Assembly: GCA_034401795.1 (NCBI GenBank) | Contig: CM067370.1 | Location: 66,213,188-66,277,187, forward strand | From: Chaetoderma sp. LZ-2023a | Taxonomy: Eukaryota > Mollusca > Caudofoveata > Chaetodermatida > Chaetodermatidae | DNA length: 64,000 nt | Reading direction: 5' to 3' | Part shown: one piece after another, positions 52,882 through 64,000 of the stretch | Position numbering within the stretch: position 1 is the first letter of the stretch | How the letters are laid out: each line of letters begins with the position of its first letter | Position numbers and translations under genes: made by a program | Notes under the pieces: model-generated | The model's database searches: none | What the model was told of the DNA's origin: nothing | Seen by the model: the letters and a program-made list of their open reading frames with translations, nothing else

Positions 52882-53215
52882 TATCCAGTTTTAGCTAGGC
52901 CCCGTCCATCTCTAGCTAAGCTCCACCCACACCTCACTCATGATGGGATCGATTGATCCCTGAATTTAAATTTCAAGGAAACTAAGCAGGTAAGCTGTTG
53001 AATATTTTGAAACTAATTTAACGGGGTGGTGTTGCTGCCTACAGCATGTTTATTAAATAGTAAAGACATACAATTGATACAACAAGGCTTAGTCCATCAC
53101 CAATTATGCATTCTTGATGAACTTATCTACGTCATTCATGTCGTCATTGATTATGATGTCAGGTAGTTGATTATGATCTCAGATGATGAATGGATAAATG
53201 GGGAAGGTCCATTGC
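52882..53215. repeat. Composite MITE (ATGGACCTTTCC family), left-truncated
   Basis: CCAGTTTTAGCTAGGCCCCG start, CTCCACCCACACC, GCTGTTGAATATTTTGAAAC arm, TTGATTATGATCTCAGATG, and end GGGGAAGGTCCATTGCC. Confidence 0.72.
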
Positions 53216-53429
53216 CTGAAAAGCAGATAATGGCAGTCTTCATGAGGGACACAGTCCTAGTTACAGAGTCTATTGCCAATAATAAACACTCAATTATGTC
53301 TGTATGGCTGTCTTATTTAGAGCCATTGATGGGAACTTGCCATAGACTAACACACATTTATATAGTCTAACTTATTGTGGAAAATGTGGTCTAACTGTCA
53401 TTTTATCATATCAGAATCAATATATATAT

Positions 53430-54215
53430 ATGGCCTTATGCTATACCATACCATGGCCTATACGATAGCATACCATACTATGGCTTATACGATAACATAC
53501 CATACCATGGCTTATGTGATACCATACCATGGCCTATACGATAGCATATCATACCATGGCTTATGCGATACCATAGCATGGTCTATTTGATAGCATACCA
53601 TACCATGGCTTATGCGATACCATACCATGGCCTATGCGATAGCATACCATACCATGGCCTATACGATATCATGCCATACCATGGCTTATACGATAGCATA
53701 CCATACCATGGCTTATGTGATACCATACCATGGCCTATACGATAGCATACCATACTATGGCTTATACGATAACATACCATACCATGGCTTATGTGATACC
53801 ATACCATGGCCTATACGATAGCATATCATACCATGGCTTATGCGATACCATAGCATGGTCTATTTGATAGCATACCATACCATGGCTTATGCGATACCAT
53901 ACCATGGCCTATGCGATAGCATACCATACCATGGCCTATACGATATCATGCCATACCATGGCTTATACGATAGCATACCATACCATGGCTTATGTGATAC
54001 CATACCATGGCCTATACGATAGCATACCATACCATGGCTTATGCGATACCATAGCATGGTCTATACGATAGCATACCATACCATGGCTTATGCGATACCA
54101 TACCATGGCCTATGCGATAGCATACCATACCATGGCTTATACGATAGCATACCATACCATGGCTTATGCGATGCCATAGCATACCATGGCTTATACAATA
54201 GCATACCATAGCATG
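53430..54215. repeat. Satellite: CCATACCATGGCTTATGCGAT tandem array
   Basis: About 30 units spaced alternately 22 and 27 bp (49-bp dimer), each with CATACCATGG. A larger period is superimposed: the unique variant CATACTATGG occurs at 53474 and again at 53751, 277 bp apart, and the ordered variants between them repeat. Short ORFs on both strands come only from the repeat. Confidence 0.9.
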
Positions 54216-54307
54216 TGGTAATATAGCAATCTTTATATGGCAACCACCTATGATGTGTAATATGCGTCAAACAAAAAAGCTTGACACGCAGTTCTAATGT
54301 TATTGTT

Positions 54308-55183
54308 AGCTCACCTGAAAGGCCAAGTGAGCTTATGCCATGGCGTCCATCCGTCTGTTGTCCGTCCGTGTGTCAAATCATTTCTTCTTAATGGTTTGAT
54401 CGATTTAAACCAAATTTGCTAGGAGGATCCTATGCTGGTATCCTCAGATTATTTTCAGAACTTTAATAGAAAATCTCTTTTGGGTGAAAATCTTAGATTT
54501 TAGTAAAAAAATCTACCAGAAATGGTCAAAATGTGACTCCTCCATAGCTGCTTGACATATTTCAACCAAATTTGGTTAGATGGATTCTATGGTGGTAGGC
54601 TCTAGAATTTAGTGAAAATCTTAGATTTTGTAAAGAAAAAATGACCAGAAATTGTAAAAACGCTACTCCTCATTAACTGCTTGGCGGATTTCAACATAGT
54701 TTGGCTGGAAGGACCCTATGGGTGTATGTTTCAGAACTTGTATATAGAATTTTTCTCGCTAAATCTTTTGGTCAATACCTGAAATTTTATGAAAATTTAT
54801 TGGATATCATTTAAAACGCTACTCCTCATTAACTGCATGGGCGATTTCAACCAGACTTGGATGGAAGGACCCTATGGTAGCAGGCTTCAGACTTTATATG
54901 CAGAATTTTGATTGGTAAATCTTTGGGTGGCCATCTTGGAATTTCCAAAAGTTTTGGTCAATCAGTTAAAAGCCTACACCTCATTAACCGCGTGGCAGAT
55001 TTCAATCAAACTCAGTTGAAAGGACCCTAGGTGGGTAGGCGTCGGAACATCTACAGAATTTTGATTTGTCAATTCTTTTGGTGGCTATTTTGGATTTTCC
55101 GAAAATTATCCATCTATGTCCATTTAAATGCAAATTGTTCAAATGGTCCAGGTGAGCGCCATAGGCCCTTGGGGCCTCTTGTT
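54308..55183 (+). repeat. AGCTCACC-end repeat with ~155-bp tandem core
   Basis: Starts AGCTCACCTGAAAGGCCAAG and GAGCTTATGCCATGGCG; ends CCAGGTGAGCGCCATAGG and GGGGCCTCTTGTTT. About five core units. Confidence 0.82.
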
Positions 55184-55845
55184 TCATTGTACAATAGTCT
55201 AGGCCTGTTTAAATTGCCTACGATTTTTAATCCAGTTTAGGAAGCTGTTAGGAATATTTTTGTATGACCATTTAGTTATGTTGCTGGGCATGAATTGTTG
55301 TTATATATGAAATTATATAGTGAAATGTTAGTGTATTCATAGATTGCATTTAACCAATGTTTATACTGTCAATGATGCTTACAATACTCTAGTTAAATAC
55401 ATGTCATGTTTATTTTGAAAACAATTTGGCAGAAAGGTGTTGCTGCATTAGAATGTTCAGCAAGGCTCTTATTAAATCCCATGAATTTACAAAATCTCCA
55501 CTCTTAGCACATTGTTATGGCAACCACACTTGTCTTAGCCAATCATATTTCAATTACCATAGAGATTTCCTAAGCTGGATATTTTATTAAATACATAATT
55601 GTGTTCTCAGAGAATGAATGGATTAATTTGAGAATAATGCATTTATGTGTTGGTTTGTTGATTGTTTGTATTTAACATTAAATAATTATGAAACTATATA
55701 CAGACGTTGATGTTAGTGAGTATTTTAAGATAAAGATTTAATCAAGGTTTTTCCAAGTCTGTGATGATGATACTGACACTAACTCTGGTAGATATTCTGA
55801 ATTTACTCTGTTTATATAATGTTGTCATTTTTAACGTTATTCTAT
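55184..55845. other. Non-coding
   Basis: AT-rich; only a TTTTGAAAACAATTTGGC-type foldback arm near 55412. No gene seen. Confidence 0.45.
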
Positions 55846-56233
55846 AATGGACCTTTCCATTTTTAGCTATGCCCCGCCCATCACTAGCTAAGCTCCACCC
55901 ACACCTCGCCGTGTTGGGATTGATCGATCCCCAAATGCCCTAGCTATCAATTTCCAGAAAACTATACAGGGAAGCTGTTGAATATTTTGTAACTAATTTG
56001 ACTGGGTGCTGTTGCTGCCTATGGCAGCAACAGCGCCCAGTCAAATTAGTTTTAAAATATTCAAAAGAATATTTATTAAATAGTAAAAGCAAGCAATTTG
56101 TACAACAACGCATAGACCGTCATCAAATATGCGTTCGTGGCGTACTTATCGACGTCATACATTATGATGTCATTGTACACACCACGCAGTTCATTATGAC
56201 GTCATATGATGGGTGGGTACTCTGGAAAGGTGA
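55846..56233. repeat. Composite MITE (ATGGACCTTTCC family), most complete copy
   Basis: Left end ATGGACCTTTCCATTTTTAG; right end TCTGGAAAGGTGAATTG. Between them are a perfect central foldback (TTTGACTGGGTGCTGTTGCT / AGCAACAGCGCCCAGTCAAA, about 55997-56047) and the right-hand region ATGTCATTGTACACACCACG. About 385 bp; no coding capacity. Confidence 0.8.
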
Positions 56234-57670
56234 ATTGTTTGATGCTCGATTTTATGGAAAAGCCAACTGCGATTCCTGTGATTGCGTTTTTAATTACATT
56301 GCTTAAAATTTATTATAATATATGGATATTTCATTAGTTGTAAGATATGTATATACAGGGTGTGCAGCTTTAGAACAGACTGCCGGTTAATGCGGTTTAC
56401 AATGTTTTTAGAGTCATTTTGACGTTGTTATTATATAAATGTATGAGGGTTTATATGCCTTTTGCTTTTTCTATCTGTATGTGTGTTTGTGCTGTTATTT
56501 CCATTTCGACTGGAGCGATCCTCATCAGGCATGGTTGTCATGTTGTCCTTGACACTAGTAAGAATCCTATTGATTTTGCGATCAAGGTCATTGGGAGCCA
56601 TTTACTGGCATTACTATTCATTTTCGGATGGTAGCTCAACCTTGACTGACGGTATTTCATCAAATTTTGGTTGCAGGTCAAAAGGTCAATGCTACGTTGA
56701 TCCAGTTACGGAAAGAGTTCTACTAAAGGGATCTTTGTCAGCCTTTGCCTGTATTTTCCCCTTTATGTCTCCGAAAACCATATTATTTTTGTCCTCAAAA
56801 GGTCAAAGGTCATGGTGGAAATAGTGTTACTGCGGATGTCCGACGCATAAATTTCAGCAATCTATGGTTGCCATTCTTGTTACATACAGAGTATGTTTAC
56901 ATGACATGATATTTTGATCTGATTGGATGGAGGTAAAGATTTACATGTAGCGTGTGCATATATATATATATATACACTCATCTACGAAGACATATAATAC
57001 AAGTAATCAAACCAGCTTTTACTCGAAGCATAATAAAGCGTAACATTCTGGGACACTGCTGTATTTGTAAGCTATTTGTGGCACTTCATCAAACAGACAT
57101 ACACTTGACATACAATAAGCATGGTGTGCAATAGAAAATGAACAATGGTAAAATAGTTATTGTATTGATATGTTAGTAGTGATATAGCATGAGCAGTGAT
57201 TGAATAATTTAAGTGAGCAGAGTTGTAATATGTTAATCCATCTTATCTATTGGCGTTGCCTTTGAAATTATAACCGTGGCAAAAAAAATATAGAGAAATG
57301 AATATTCCAGCTTTAAATTGAAATAAGTGAATGAATGTTTTCATCATTTAATAATCACAGATTTGTATATCATTATCTTGATGTTCTCAAAAGTTTCACT
57401 GCCATGCAGATTTATGTATCCTGCATTTACAGTGATGGGCACAGCTTGAGTGTGTCATGGTGGGTGTGCGCGCGTCAGATTAGATTGTGTGTGTGTGTGC
57501 GTGCGTCCGTGTGTACATGTGTAGTCACATGATCAGTCAGTCTTTAGTTATACACTATGTAGAGTATGTGATATATCTGTTAACCCCAAACTCAAACTGC
57601 TCAAGCGGTCAAAATCAGCCTTTTCTGTAGTCTTGAGGAATGGCCATTTGCAAGCCAAGTGAAACTTATT
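56234..57670. other. Non-coding
   Basis: An AT microsatellite at about 56958-56975, a TG/CG-rich simple stretch at about 57488-57510, and a fragment beginning TTAACCCC at 57580 of the GCCATTTGCAAGCCAAGTG foldback family. A 120-codon ORF at 56462-56824 has no recognisable domain. Confidence 0.45.
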
Positions 57671-59311
57671 AGCTCACCTGGCCTGAAAGGCCAAGTGAGA
57701 TTATGCTGTGGTGACCGTCCGTCATCCATCAATTTTTGCTTTAAAACGCTACTCCTCCTTAACCAATAGCCGAATCTTAACAAAATTTTGGTCAAAGGAT
57801 ACTATTGTGCTCGGATCCGGAACTTCCATTTGGAATTTTGATTCATACATTTTTGGGCTCAAAATCCTAAATTTTATTAAATATTTACCGGAAATTGTCA
57901 AATTGCTTCTTCTCCTTACCCGTTTACCGATTTCAATCAAATTTGGCTGAAAGGATCCTATGGTCATAGGTTATAGAACGTACATTCAGAATTTTGATTC
58001 GTAAATACTTTGGGTGAAAAACTTAGATTTTATTAAGAATTTACCGGAAATTATTAAATTGCTTTTTCTCCTTACCATTTTGACCAAATTGAACCAAATT
58101 GGGCTGAAAGAATCCTATGGCTCTAGAACTTCCATTCAGAATTTTGTTGCGTAAATATTTTGGGTGAAATTCCTAAATTTTATTAAAAATTTACCGGAAA
58201 TTGTTAAATCTCTACTTCTCCTTACCATTTTGACAGATTTCAACCAAATTGGACTGAAAGGATTCTATTGTGATAGGCGCTAGTACTTCTAGGCTCCAGT
58301 ACTTCTATTCAGAATTTTGATTCATGAATTTTTTGCGTGAAAATCTTTGATTTTATTATTTTTAAATTCCAAAAATTTGTCAAATTGCTTCTTACAATTT
58401 TGACTGATTGTAATGAAACTTGGCTGGGAGATTCCTATTGTGGTAGGCCTCGGACCTTCTATTCAGAATTTTGATTCATCAATTTTTCCTGTAGCGATCT
58501 GGGATTTTCTGAAAAATGCTACTCTTCATTAACTGCTTGGGTGATTTCAACCAGATTGGGCTGGAAGACCTCTATGGTGGTAGGCTTCAGATCTTCTATT
58601 CAGAATTTCGATTCGTCAATTTTTTCGTTGGCCAAAAAAGTCTAATCATTAACCACTAGGATGATTTCAACAGAACATAGATGAAATGAACCGAGGCTAG
58701 GAATATTCAGAACTCCTATACAAAAATTTGGATGGTATATTTTTCCAGTGGCCATCTTGGATTTTTTTTTAATGTCCCGGAAATCGCTTAGTTGGCTACT
58801 CTTCATTAACCACTTGACTGATTTTAACCAAACTTAATTGGAATGATCCTCGACTGGTTTGGCTTAGAACTTCTATGCAGAAATGTGATTTGTCAATTTT
58901 TGGTTGGCCACCTATGATTTTCCGAAAAGTTCCAGAAATAACTTTAGTAAAAGATAGTCATTAACCGCTGGGCAGATTTTAATCAAACTTGGCCAGAGCA
59001 CCTTGGGATGGTGGGCTTCGGAATTTCTAATAAAAATGTGATTGATAAATTTTGCTGGTGGCCATTTTGGATTTACAAAGAAACTCCAGAGAATTGGTTG
59101 ACTTTCTCATGAAGTGCTGGACCAATTTTTGTTAATGAAATATTTACTGGAAATTGTCAAAACACATCTCCTTAACATCTTGGTGGATTTTAACCAAATT
59201 TGTCTTCGATTGGTCGATTTTTCCGGTGGCCATCTGTTTAAATGTAAGGATTCATGTATATTTAAATGCTAATGGTCCAGGTGAGCGTCACAGGCCCTTG
59301 GGCCTCTTGTT
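57671..59311 (+). repeat. AGCTCACC-end repeat with ~155-bp tandem core (longest copy)
   Basis: AGCTCACCTGGCCTGAAAGG start, ending CCAGGTGAGCGTCACAGG and GGGCCTCTTGTTT. About ten core units with TTACCGGAAATT, CAACCAAATTGG and CTTCTATTCAGAATTTTGAT blocks. Confidence 0.85.
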
Positions 59312-59595
59312 TTTAAATCAATCAGTGCAATGCCTGGATAAATAACAGAGCCAGTCATTCTAGTGTAAATCTTCAAAAATCGTCTTGACCTGCATATGCC
59401 CATTCACTCTGATGTCAAAATTTTTAATTTTCAAATGAAATATTCCCTAAGTCATCAAAGAAAGATATTCGATCTTTTAAAGTAAAATTTCAATATATTC
59501 ACCCAGTTTATCGAAGCCACCATTACCTGATGTTTCATCCAATAGACCTCAGACCTCATTCTGTCTCTGATGTGCGAGTATCCTAGTATATTATT

Positions 59596-60333
59596 AGCTC
59601 ACCTGGCCAGAATGGCCAAGTGAGCTTATGCCATGCCGACCGTCCAGCCATCAAATTTTGCTTTAAAACACTACTCATTAACTGCTGGGTGGATTTCAAA
59701 CTAATTTGGCTGGAAGGACCCTATGGATGTAGGCTTCAGAACTTGTATACAGAATTTTGATTGCTCAATTTATTTTGGTGAAAATCTTAGATTTTATGAA
59801 AAATTTACCGGAAATTGTCAAAATGCTACTCCTAATTAACTGCTTGGTCGATTTCAACCAGACTTGGCTAAAAGGACCCAATGGTGGTAGACTTCGGAGC
59901 AGATTTATAATTGATCGATTTATCCATCTGCCATCTTGGATTTTCGGAAAATTTTCTAAGTCATTTAAAAGCCTATTCCGCATTAACCACGTGGCTGATT
60001 TTAACCCAGCTGGAATTACTGTAGGCAGGTAGGCTTCAGAACGTGTATACAATTTTGATTGGTCAAATTTTCCAACGTGTATACAATTTTAATTGGTCAA
60101 ATTTTCTTTTGGCCATCTTGGATTTTCCAGAAATCCTTAAAAATACTACCCTTCCTTAGTCAATGGTTCAATTTCAACGAAACTTGGTGGAATCATCCTA
60201 TGGTGATGAAACCTGGCTGGAAGGATCCTATGGTCATATGCTTCAGAAGTTGAATAAATGAATTTAATTAGTTAATTTTTTCAATGGCGATCTTGTATTT
60301 TTGCAAAGATTCCCAGAAGCCTTTAAATACTAT

Positions 60334-60398
<65 letters not shown>

Positions 60399-60594
60399 AA
60401 TTAATGGCTTAATTTCAAACAAACTTTGATGGAATGATTCTATGACGATAAGCTTCAAGAAAACAATGGATAATTTGATTGGTCAATTTTGTTTTATGGC
60501 CCTGTTGGATTTTCCGAAAATTATCCATCATGTCTTGCAAATAGTTCAGATGCTAATGGTCCAGGTGAGCACCACTGGCCCTTGGTCCTCTTGT
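59596..60594 (+). repeat. AGCTCACC-end repeat with ~155-bp core and an ACT microsatellite
   Basis: AGCTCACCTGGCCAGAATGG start; end CCAGGTGAGCACCACTGG. It carries a run of about 21 ACT/TAC trinucleotides at 60334-60396. Confidence 0.82.
60334..60396. repeat. (ACT)n microsatellite, about 21 units
   Basis: Uninterrupted trinucleotide run inside an AGCTCACC-end repeat. Confidence 0.95.
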
Positions 60595-60948
60595 ATTCTA
60601 GTAGGGAATAAAGCTGTATAGGCTGATAGGTTTGATGACCGTGTCATGTCAATATCACTTACAACCTACGCTGAAATCCCAATAGACTCAGAACATGAAC
60701 ATACTATATACTAACTTGCTCGAATGTTTAATATTTGGACGTTCAAATGGTAATTGGAGAGGTATTAATAAACAAATGTATCTGAACGTTGTTTATATCA
60801 TGTCACAATCTATTATTATAATACTATATTCTTGATCCATTTAGGAATGAAGCTGATTGAAAAACAACGTATCATCATCAAACTGCATTTCCTATGGCAA
60901 CAGATTTACAAGTATTAGGCGACCATCTGTCTAAATCTTTACCCCTTT

Positions 60949-61147
60949 CACCGACAAATCCCGGGAAAAGTATATTCTTTACAATATAAAACTTATTCTG
61001 TTGAATATTTTGAAATTAATGTGACCAGAAGCCGTTGCTGCCTAAGGCAACAATGGCTTCCAGTCTAATTATATTCAAAATATTCAACAGTTTTCCTGTA
61101 TGGTAGCCTTGAAAATAAGATATAGGTAATTCATCGGTGGAAGGGTT
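60949..61147. repeat. Foldback MITE starting CCCCTTTCACCGACAAATCC
   Basis: Arms TTCTGTTGAATATTTTGAAA and TTCAAAATATTCAACAG with a GCCGTTGCTGCCTAAGGC centre; right end ATCGGTGGAAGGG. Related to 46985-47157. Confidence 0.75.
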
Positions 61148-61454
61148 AGTGTTCAAGATTGGTCAAGAAGATGTAGATTTTTTGTTAGCGATTGTCCATT
61201 TGCAAGCCAAGAGAATACCTTTTGATAATGTACAACTCGGATGACTGGCTTGGTTGGTTATCAAGTCAGGCATTGGAGTTGTAAATTTTCAAAAATAATC
61301 TGCATATAGACAGTTCTTAAGACAGCTGCAGGGTCTTGACCATTAATAGGTTTATGATCATCTTTTGCTGTGCTTATATGTGCGCATTCTGGGCAGGTTT
61401 CACAATTTGTATACTGTAACCAAACTTTTTGTTTGCATTGTATGATAAAGGTAT

Positions 61455-61690
61455 GTCACATACCAAAAGTAGGTCATTATGACCCTACCTTTCTGGCTCA
61501 CTGAACATCATATAGAATTCTTGGCTGCATTGGCATTGCAAAAGTTTGGTATACATTAAGCAAACTTGGTGTATTATTGCGTATTTGACTAATGTTGTGT
61601 CATGTGTCAAAGTAGGTTTTCATAGCCTATGTTTCTGGTTAACTGAACATCATATAGAATTCTTGGCTGCATTGTCAATTTAAAAGGACC
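61455..61690. repeat. Direct repeat pair CATCATATAGAATTCTTGGC
   Basis: CTGAACATCATATAGAATTC and TTGGCTGCATTG occur at about 61502 and 61643 (~141 bp apart). A diverged third piece follows the neighbouring repeat at about 62885-62950. Confidence 0.7.
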
Positions 61691-62880
61691 AAATGAGCTT
61701 ATGCCATGGCGACCATCCGGCGTCCGGCCGTCAACTTTTTTCTTTAAACGACTTAAGAACCACTGGGCCGATTTCAATTATATTTGGCAGGAAGTATCCT
61801 TATGGCATAGGGATCCAAGTTTGTTCAAACGGAGCTGATCGGCCAATTTGGCCGGTGGCCATCTTGGATTTCAGCCGATTTTAGGAAATTTCTTTAAAAT
61901 TTTTTTCAAAAACCGCTTGAGGGACTGAAACAAACCCAATGAAATATGATCCAGGGCAAGAGCTGAACCAAGTTTGTTCAAGGGAACTTGATTGGTCAAA
62001 TGGTTCGGCGGCCATTTTGGTTGACCTAGTTTTAGCGAAAACGACTTCTCCAGAACCTCTGAAGGGATTGGACCGAAATTTGGCAGATATGATTAGGAAC
62101 TAAGGCTCACTAAGGTTTGTTCAAGGGAAGTTGATCCATCTAAAAACATGGCCGCAGTGGGCCAAACAAAATACAGCATGTTTGGCGGCCATATTGGATT
62201 TTTTTTATTTGATGGATTTTGAGGCTGAAATTGGTTTTATATATGGTTTTGGGTATTCTGATCGCAAATTTGCAATTTTCAAAACTATCAGATAAATGGT
62301 TTGGTGGCCATCTTGGATCAATTTTCCCGCCAAAAACTCCCATACTAAAGCAATGGGAAATTTAAATGTCTTCGAACTACTGGGCCGATTTCAATTATAT
62401 TTGGCAGGAAGCATCCTTAGGTTGTAGAGATTCAAGTTTGTTCAAACGAAGCCAATCAGCCAATTTGTTCGGCGGCAATCTTGGATTTGGCCGATTTTTA
62501 GAAATGGCTAAAAATCTTCGGTCGAACTGAGCGATTGATTCAAAAGTCATAAAATATCATTTAGGGCACGAGCTGAACCAAGTTTGTTCAAGGGAACTTG
62601 ATTTGCCAAATGGTTGGGCGGCCATCTTGGATGGCCTGGTTTTCATGAAAGCAACTTCGTCTCCAGAGCCACTGAACGGATTGGGCTGAAATTTTGGAGA
62701 TATGATATTGATGACTAAGGGCCATTAAAGTTTGTTCAAGAGAAGTTGATACATAAAGAAACTTGGCCTCTGTTTTTTTCTTGTTACAAGTCTGCTTAAC
62801 TCATTAGAGGTTTACTTACTGTTAATGACCATTCTAGTTGAGATGCCTATGACCCAGGTGAGCGATACAGGCCCCTTGTT
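61686..62880 (+). repeat. AGCTCACC-end repeat with ~600-bp core, second copy
   Basis: Left hairpin eroded (AAATGAGCTTATGCCATGGC). Two core units start near 61763 and 62380 (CTGGGCCGATTTCAATTATA). Ends CCAGGTGAGCGATACAGGCC. Confidence 0.8.
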
Positions 62881-63198
62881 AAAGGTGTGGCATGTATCAA
62901 AAGTAGGTCACCATACCCGGCTCAATCAACATCAAATAAATTGTTGGCGTATGTGTATTCTCAAAACTTCTACCCATGGTCACTAAACTTGGGAGTATGG
63001 GTGCGTCGTAGTCTAAAGGGTAGTCATGGTAGTGTGGGAGTATCTTGAGTGATTTAGTGCATCACTAAATTTCTAGGTTCCTTATTAGAGTCAATAATAA
63101 AACATTCAGTCAGTACGGTTTGTATTATTTTCAGCAATTTAGACCAAATAAGTTGACTTTGGAATTAGGTACATGTCATGCATGTAGACTCGAGAGCT
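62881..63198. other. Non-coding
   Basis: A diverged copy of the 61455 repeat at the start; otherwise nothing recognised. Confidence 0.4.
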
Positions 63199-63375
63199 TT
63201 AACCCTTGGCGCTCTGATATCAATATTCTATCTTTTACTGTGTCAATATCAAAGAAACTGGTGTACATATTTCAACAATTTTGCCGGAAGATGTTGCTGT
63301 CTACGACAACACCATCTCCCACCAAATTTGTTGAAAAATGAACACCAGTTCATCTTTTAATTTAATTTGTGTTAA
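63199..63375. repeat. Foldback MITE with TTAACCCTT end
   Basis: Left end TTAACCCTTGGCGCTCTGAT. Inner arms AAACTGGTGTACATATTTCA / TGAAAAATGAACACCAGTT around GATGTTGCTGTC. Same family as 16125-16382; the right end is degraded. Confidence 0.75.
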
Positions 63376-63461
63376 GTGTCAGGCAGCTGAACATCAACAC
63401 CCTTGGGCCGCTTGTCAATAATGAACTACTTGTGGCCGTAAACATGCTTGTTAATATGTAA

Positions 63462-63773
63462 TTACCCGACTCATATTTGTGTGGGGTGTAATGCATGCCA
63501 TTACCTGACTTATATTTATTGTGGGGTGTAATGCATGCCATTACCTGACTCATATTTGTGTGGGGTGTAATGCATGCCATTACCTGACTCATATTTGTGT
63601 GGGGTGTAATGCATGCCATTACCTGACATATTTGTGTGGGGTTGTAATGCATGCCATTACCTGACATATTTGTGTGGGGTGTAATGCATGCCATTACCTG
63701 ACTCATATTTGTGTGGGGTGTAATGCATGGCATTACCCGACTCATATTTGTGTGGCGTGTAATGCATGCCAAC
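63462..63773. repeat. 39-bp tandem repeat, about 8 units
   Basis: The unit contains CTGACTCATATTTGTGTGG and GGTGTAATGCATGCCATTAC. Because 39 is a multiple of three, the minus strand stays open over 136 codons, but this is a repeat artefact. Confidence 0.92.
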
Positions 63774-64000
63774 TCCAGTTTTTAAATATATATTTATGCC
63801 TCATTATTGTACAAAAGATCATTTTAGTCCATATGAATTTTAAAATTAAAAAAGATGTTGAAAGACAAATTTTATTTTTAACTGATTTGTTGACCTGAGC
63901 TATTAATGCCATGTGTTCCCTCGATTGACGCTTTCTCCGATAAATTCTCAGTATCTCATTGTCAGGGAAAACAAACAGGAAAGATGCTGAATATTTTGAA
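63774..64000. other. Non-coding window end
   Basis: The last bases (GCTGAATATTTTGAA) start another foldback arm that runs out of the window. Confidence 0.45.

Noticed and set aside
53375..54270. Several 60-71-codon ORFs on both strands
   Set aside because: All are translations of the CCATACCATGG satellite.
56462..56824. 120-codon ORF with hydrophobic start
   Set aside because: No recognisable domain, simple-sequence neighbours and repeat-like text (AGGTCAAAGGTCATGGTGG). Treated as non-coding.
63362..63772. 136-codon minus-strand ORF
   Set aside because: Produced by a 39-bp tandem repeat; no non-repeat coding signal.
63462..63773. CRISPR-like spaced repeats
   Set aside because: Units are contiguous tandem repeats without unique spacers, in a eukaryotic context.

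Overview
This is a eukaryotic window, almost certainly from a marine invertebrate. It holds the 3' half of one host gene, an SH2B-family (Lnk/APS) adaptor on the + strand. The seven recognisable exons between 25611 and 50794 carry the end of a PH domain, a linker, an SH2 domain and the C-terminal tail. All introns are GT-AG and the exon phases agree throughout. The 5' exons lie upstream of the window or were not recognised. The interspersed repeats with AGCTCACCTGGCC-type ends and the DIRS-rich content resemble lophotrochozoan genomes, bivalves in particular; that taxonomic guess is only moderately supported.

The rest is mostly transposable elements. Positions 1-9893 are a nested stack of one DIRS-type tyrosine-recombinase retrotransposon family. 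Copy A (233-1279 plus 8352-9893) was invaded by copy Z (right end at 1-232) in its RNase H region and by full-length copy B (1280-8351) in its recombinase gene. Copy C (17381-23756) has a large internal deletion and itself carries a non-autonomous hAT (19984-21499). Copy D (35341-42435) is full-length and sits in an SH2B intron. Each of B, C and D has inverted terminal repeats and an internal complementary region (ICR). The gene order is gag-like ORF, RT/RNase H, then tyrosine recombinase overlapping RT/RNase H in another frame. A 5'-truncated Jockey/CR1-type LINE (about 10150-11665) and an intact hAT transposon (13028-17120, transposase 13554-15404) follow the first stack. A decayed DIRS of a different lineage lies on the minus strand in the PH-domain intron (27848-30170). 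A decayed LINE lies on the minus strand in the intron that splits the SH2 domain (45690-47280).

The non-coding remainder is dense in small repeats. There are foldback MITEs, several with TTAACCCT/AGGGTTAA ends. Long repeats with shared AGCTCACC ends have either a ~155-bp or a ~600-bp tandem core. Satellites are present at 53430-54215 (22/27-bp units in a 277-bp higher-order repeat) and 63465-63773 (39-bp units).

The most informative observations concern the DIRS family. Five junctions define an insertion rule (cut before NTCT, no target duplication). Copy-specific variants in the right terminus are mirrored exactly in the ICR. The gag-like ORF appears to start in a small upstream exon joined over a ~0.8-kb intron. 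No prokaryotic feature, CRISPR array, rRNA or tRNA gene was seen.
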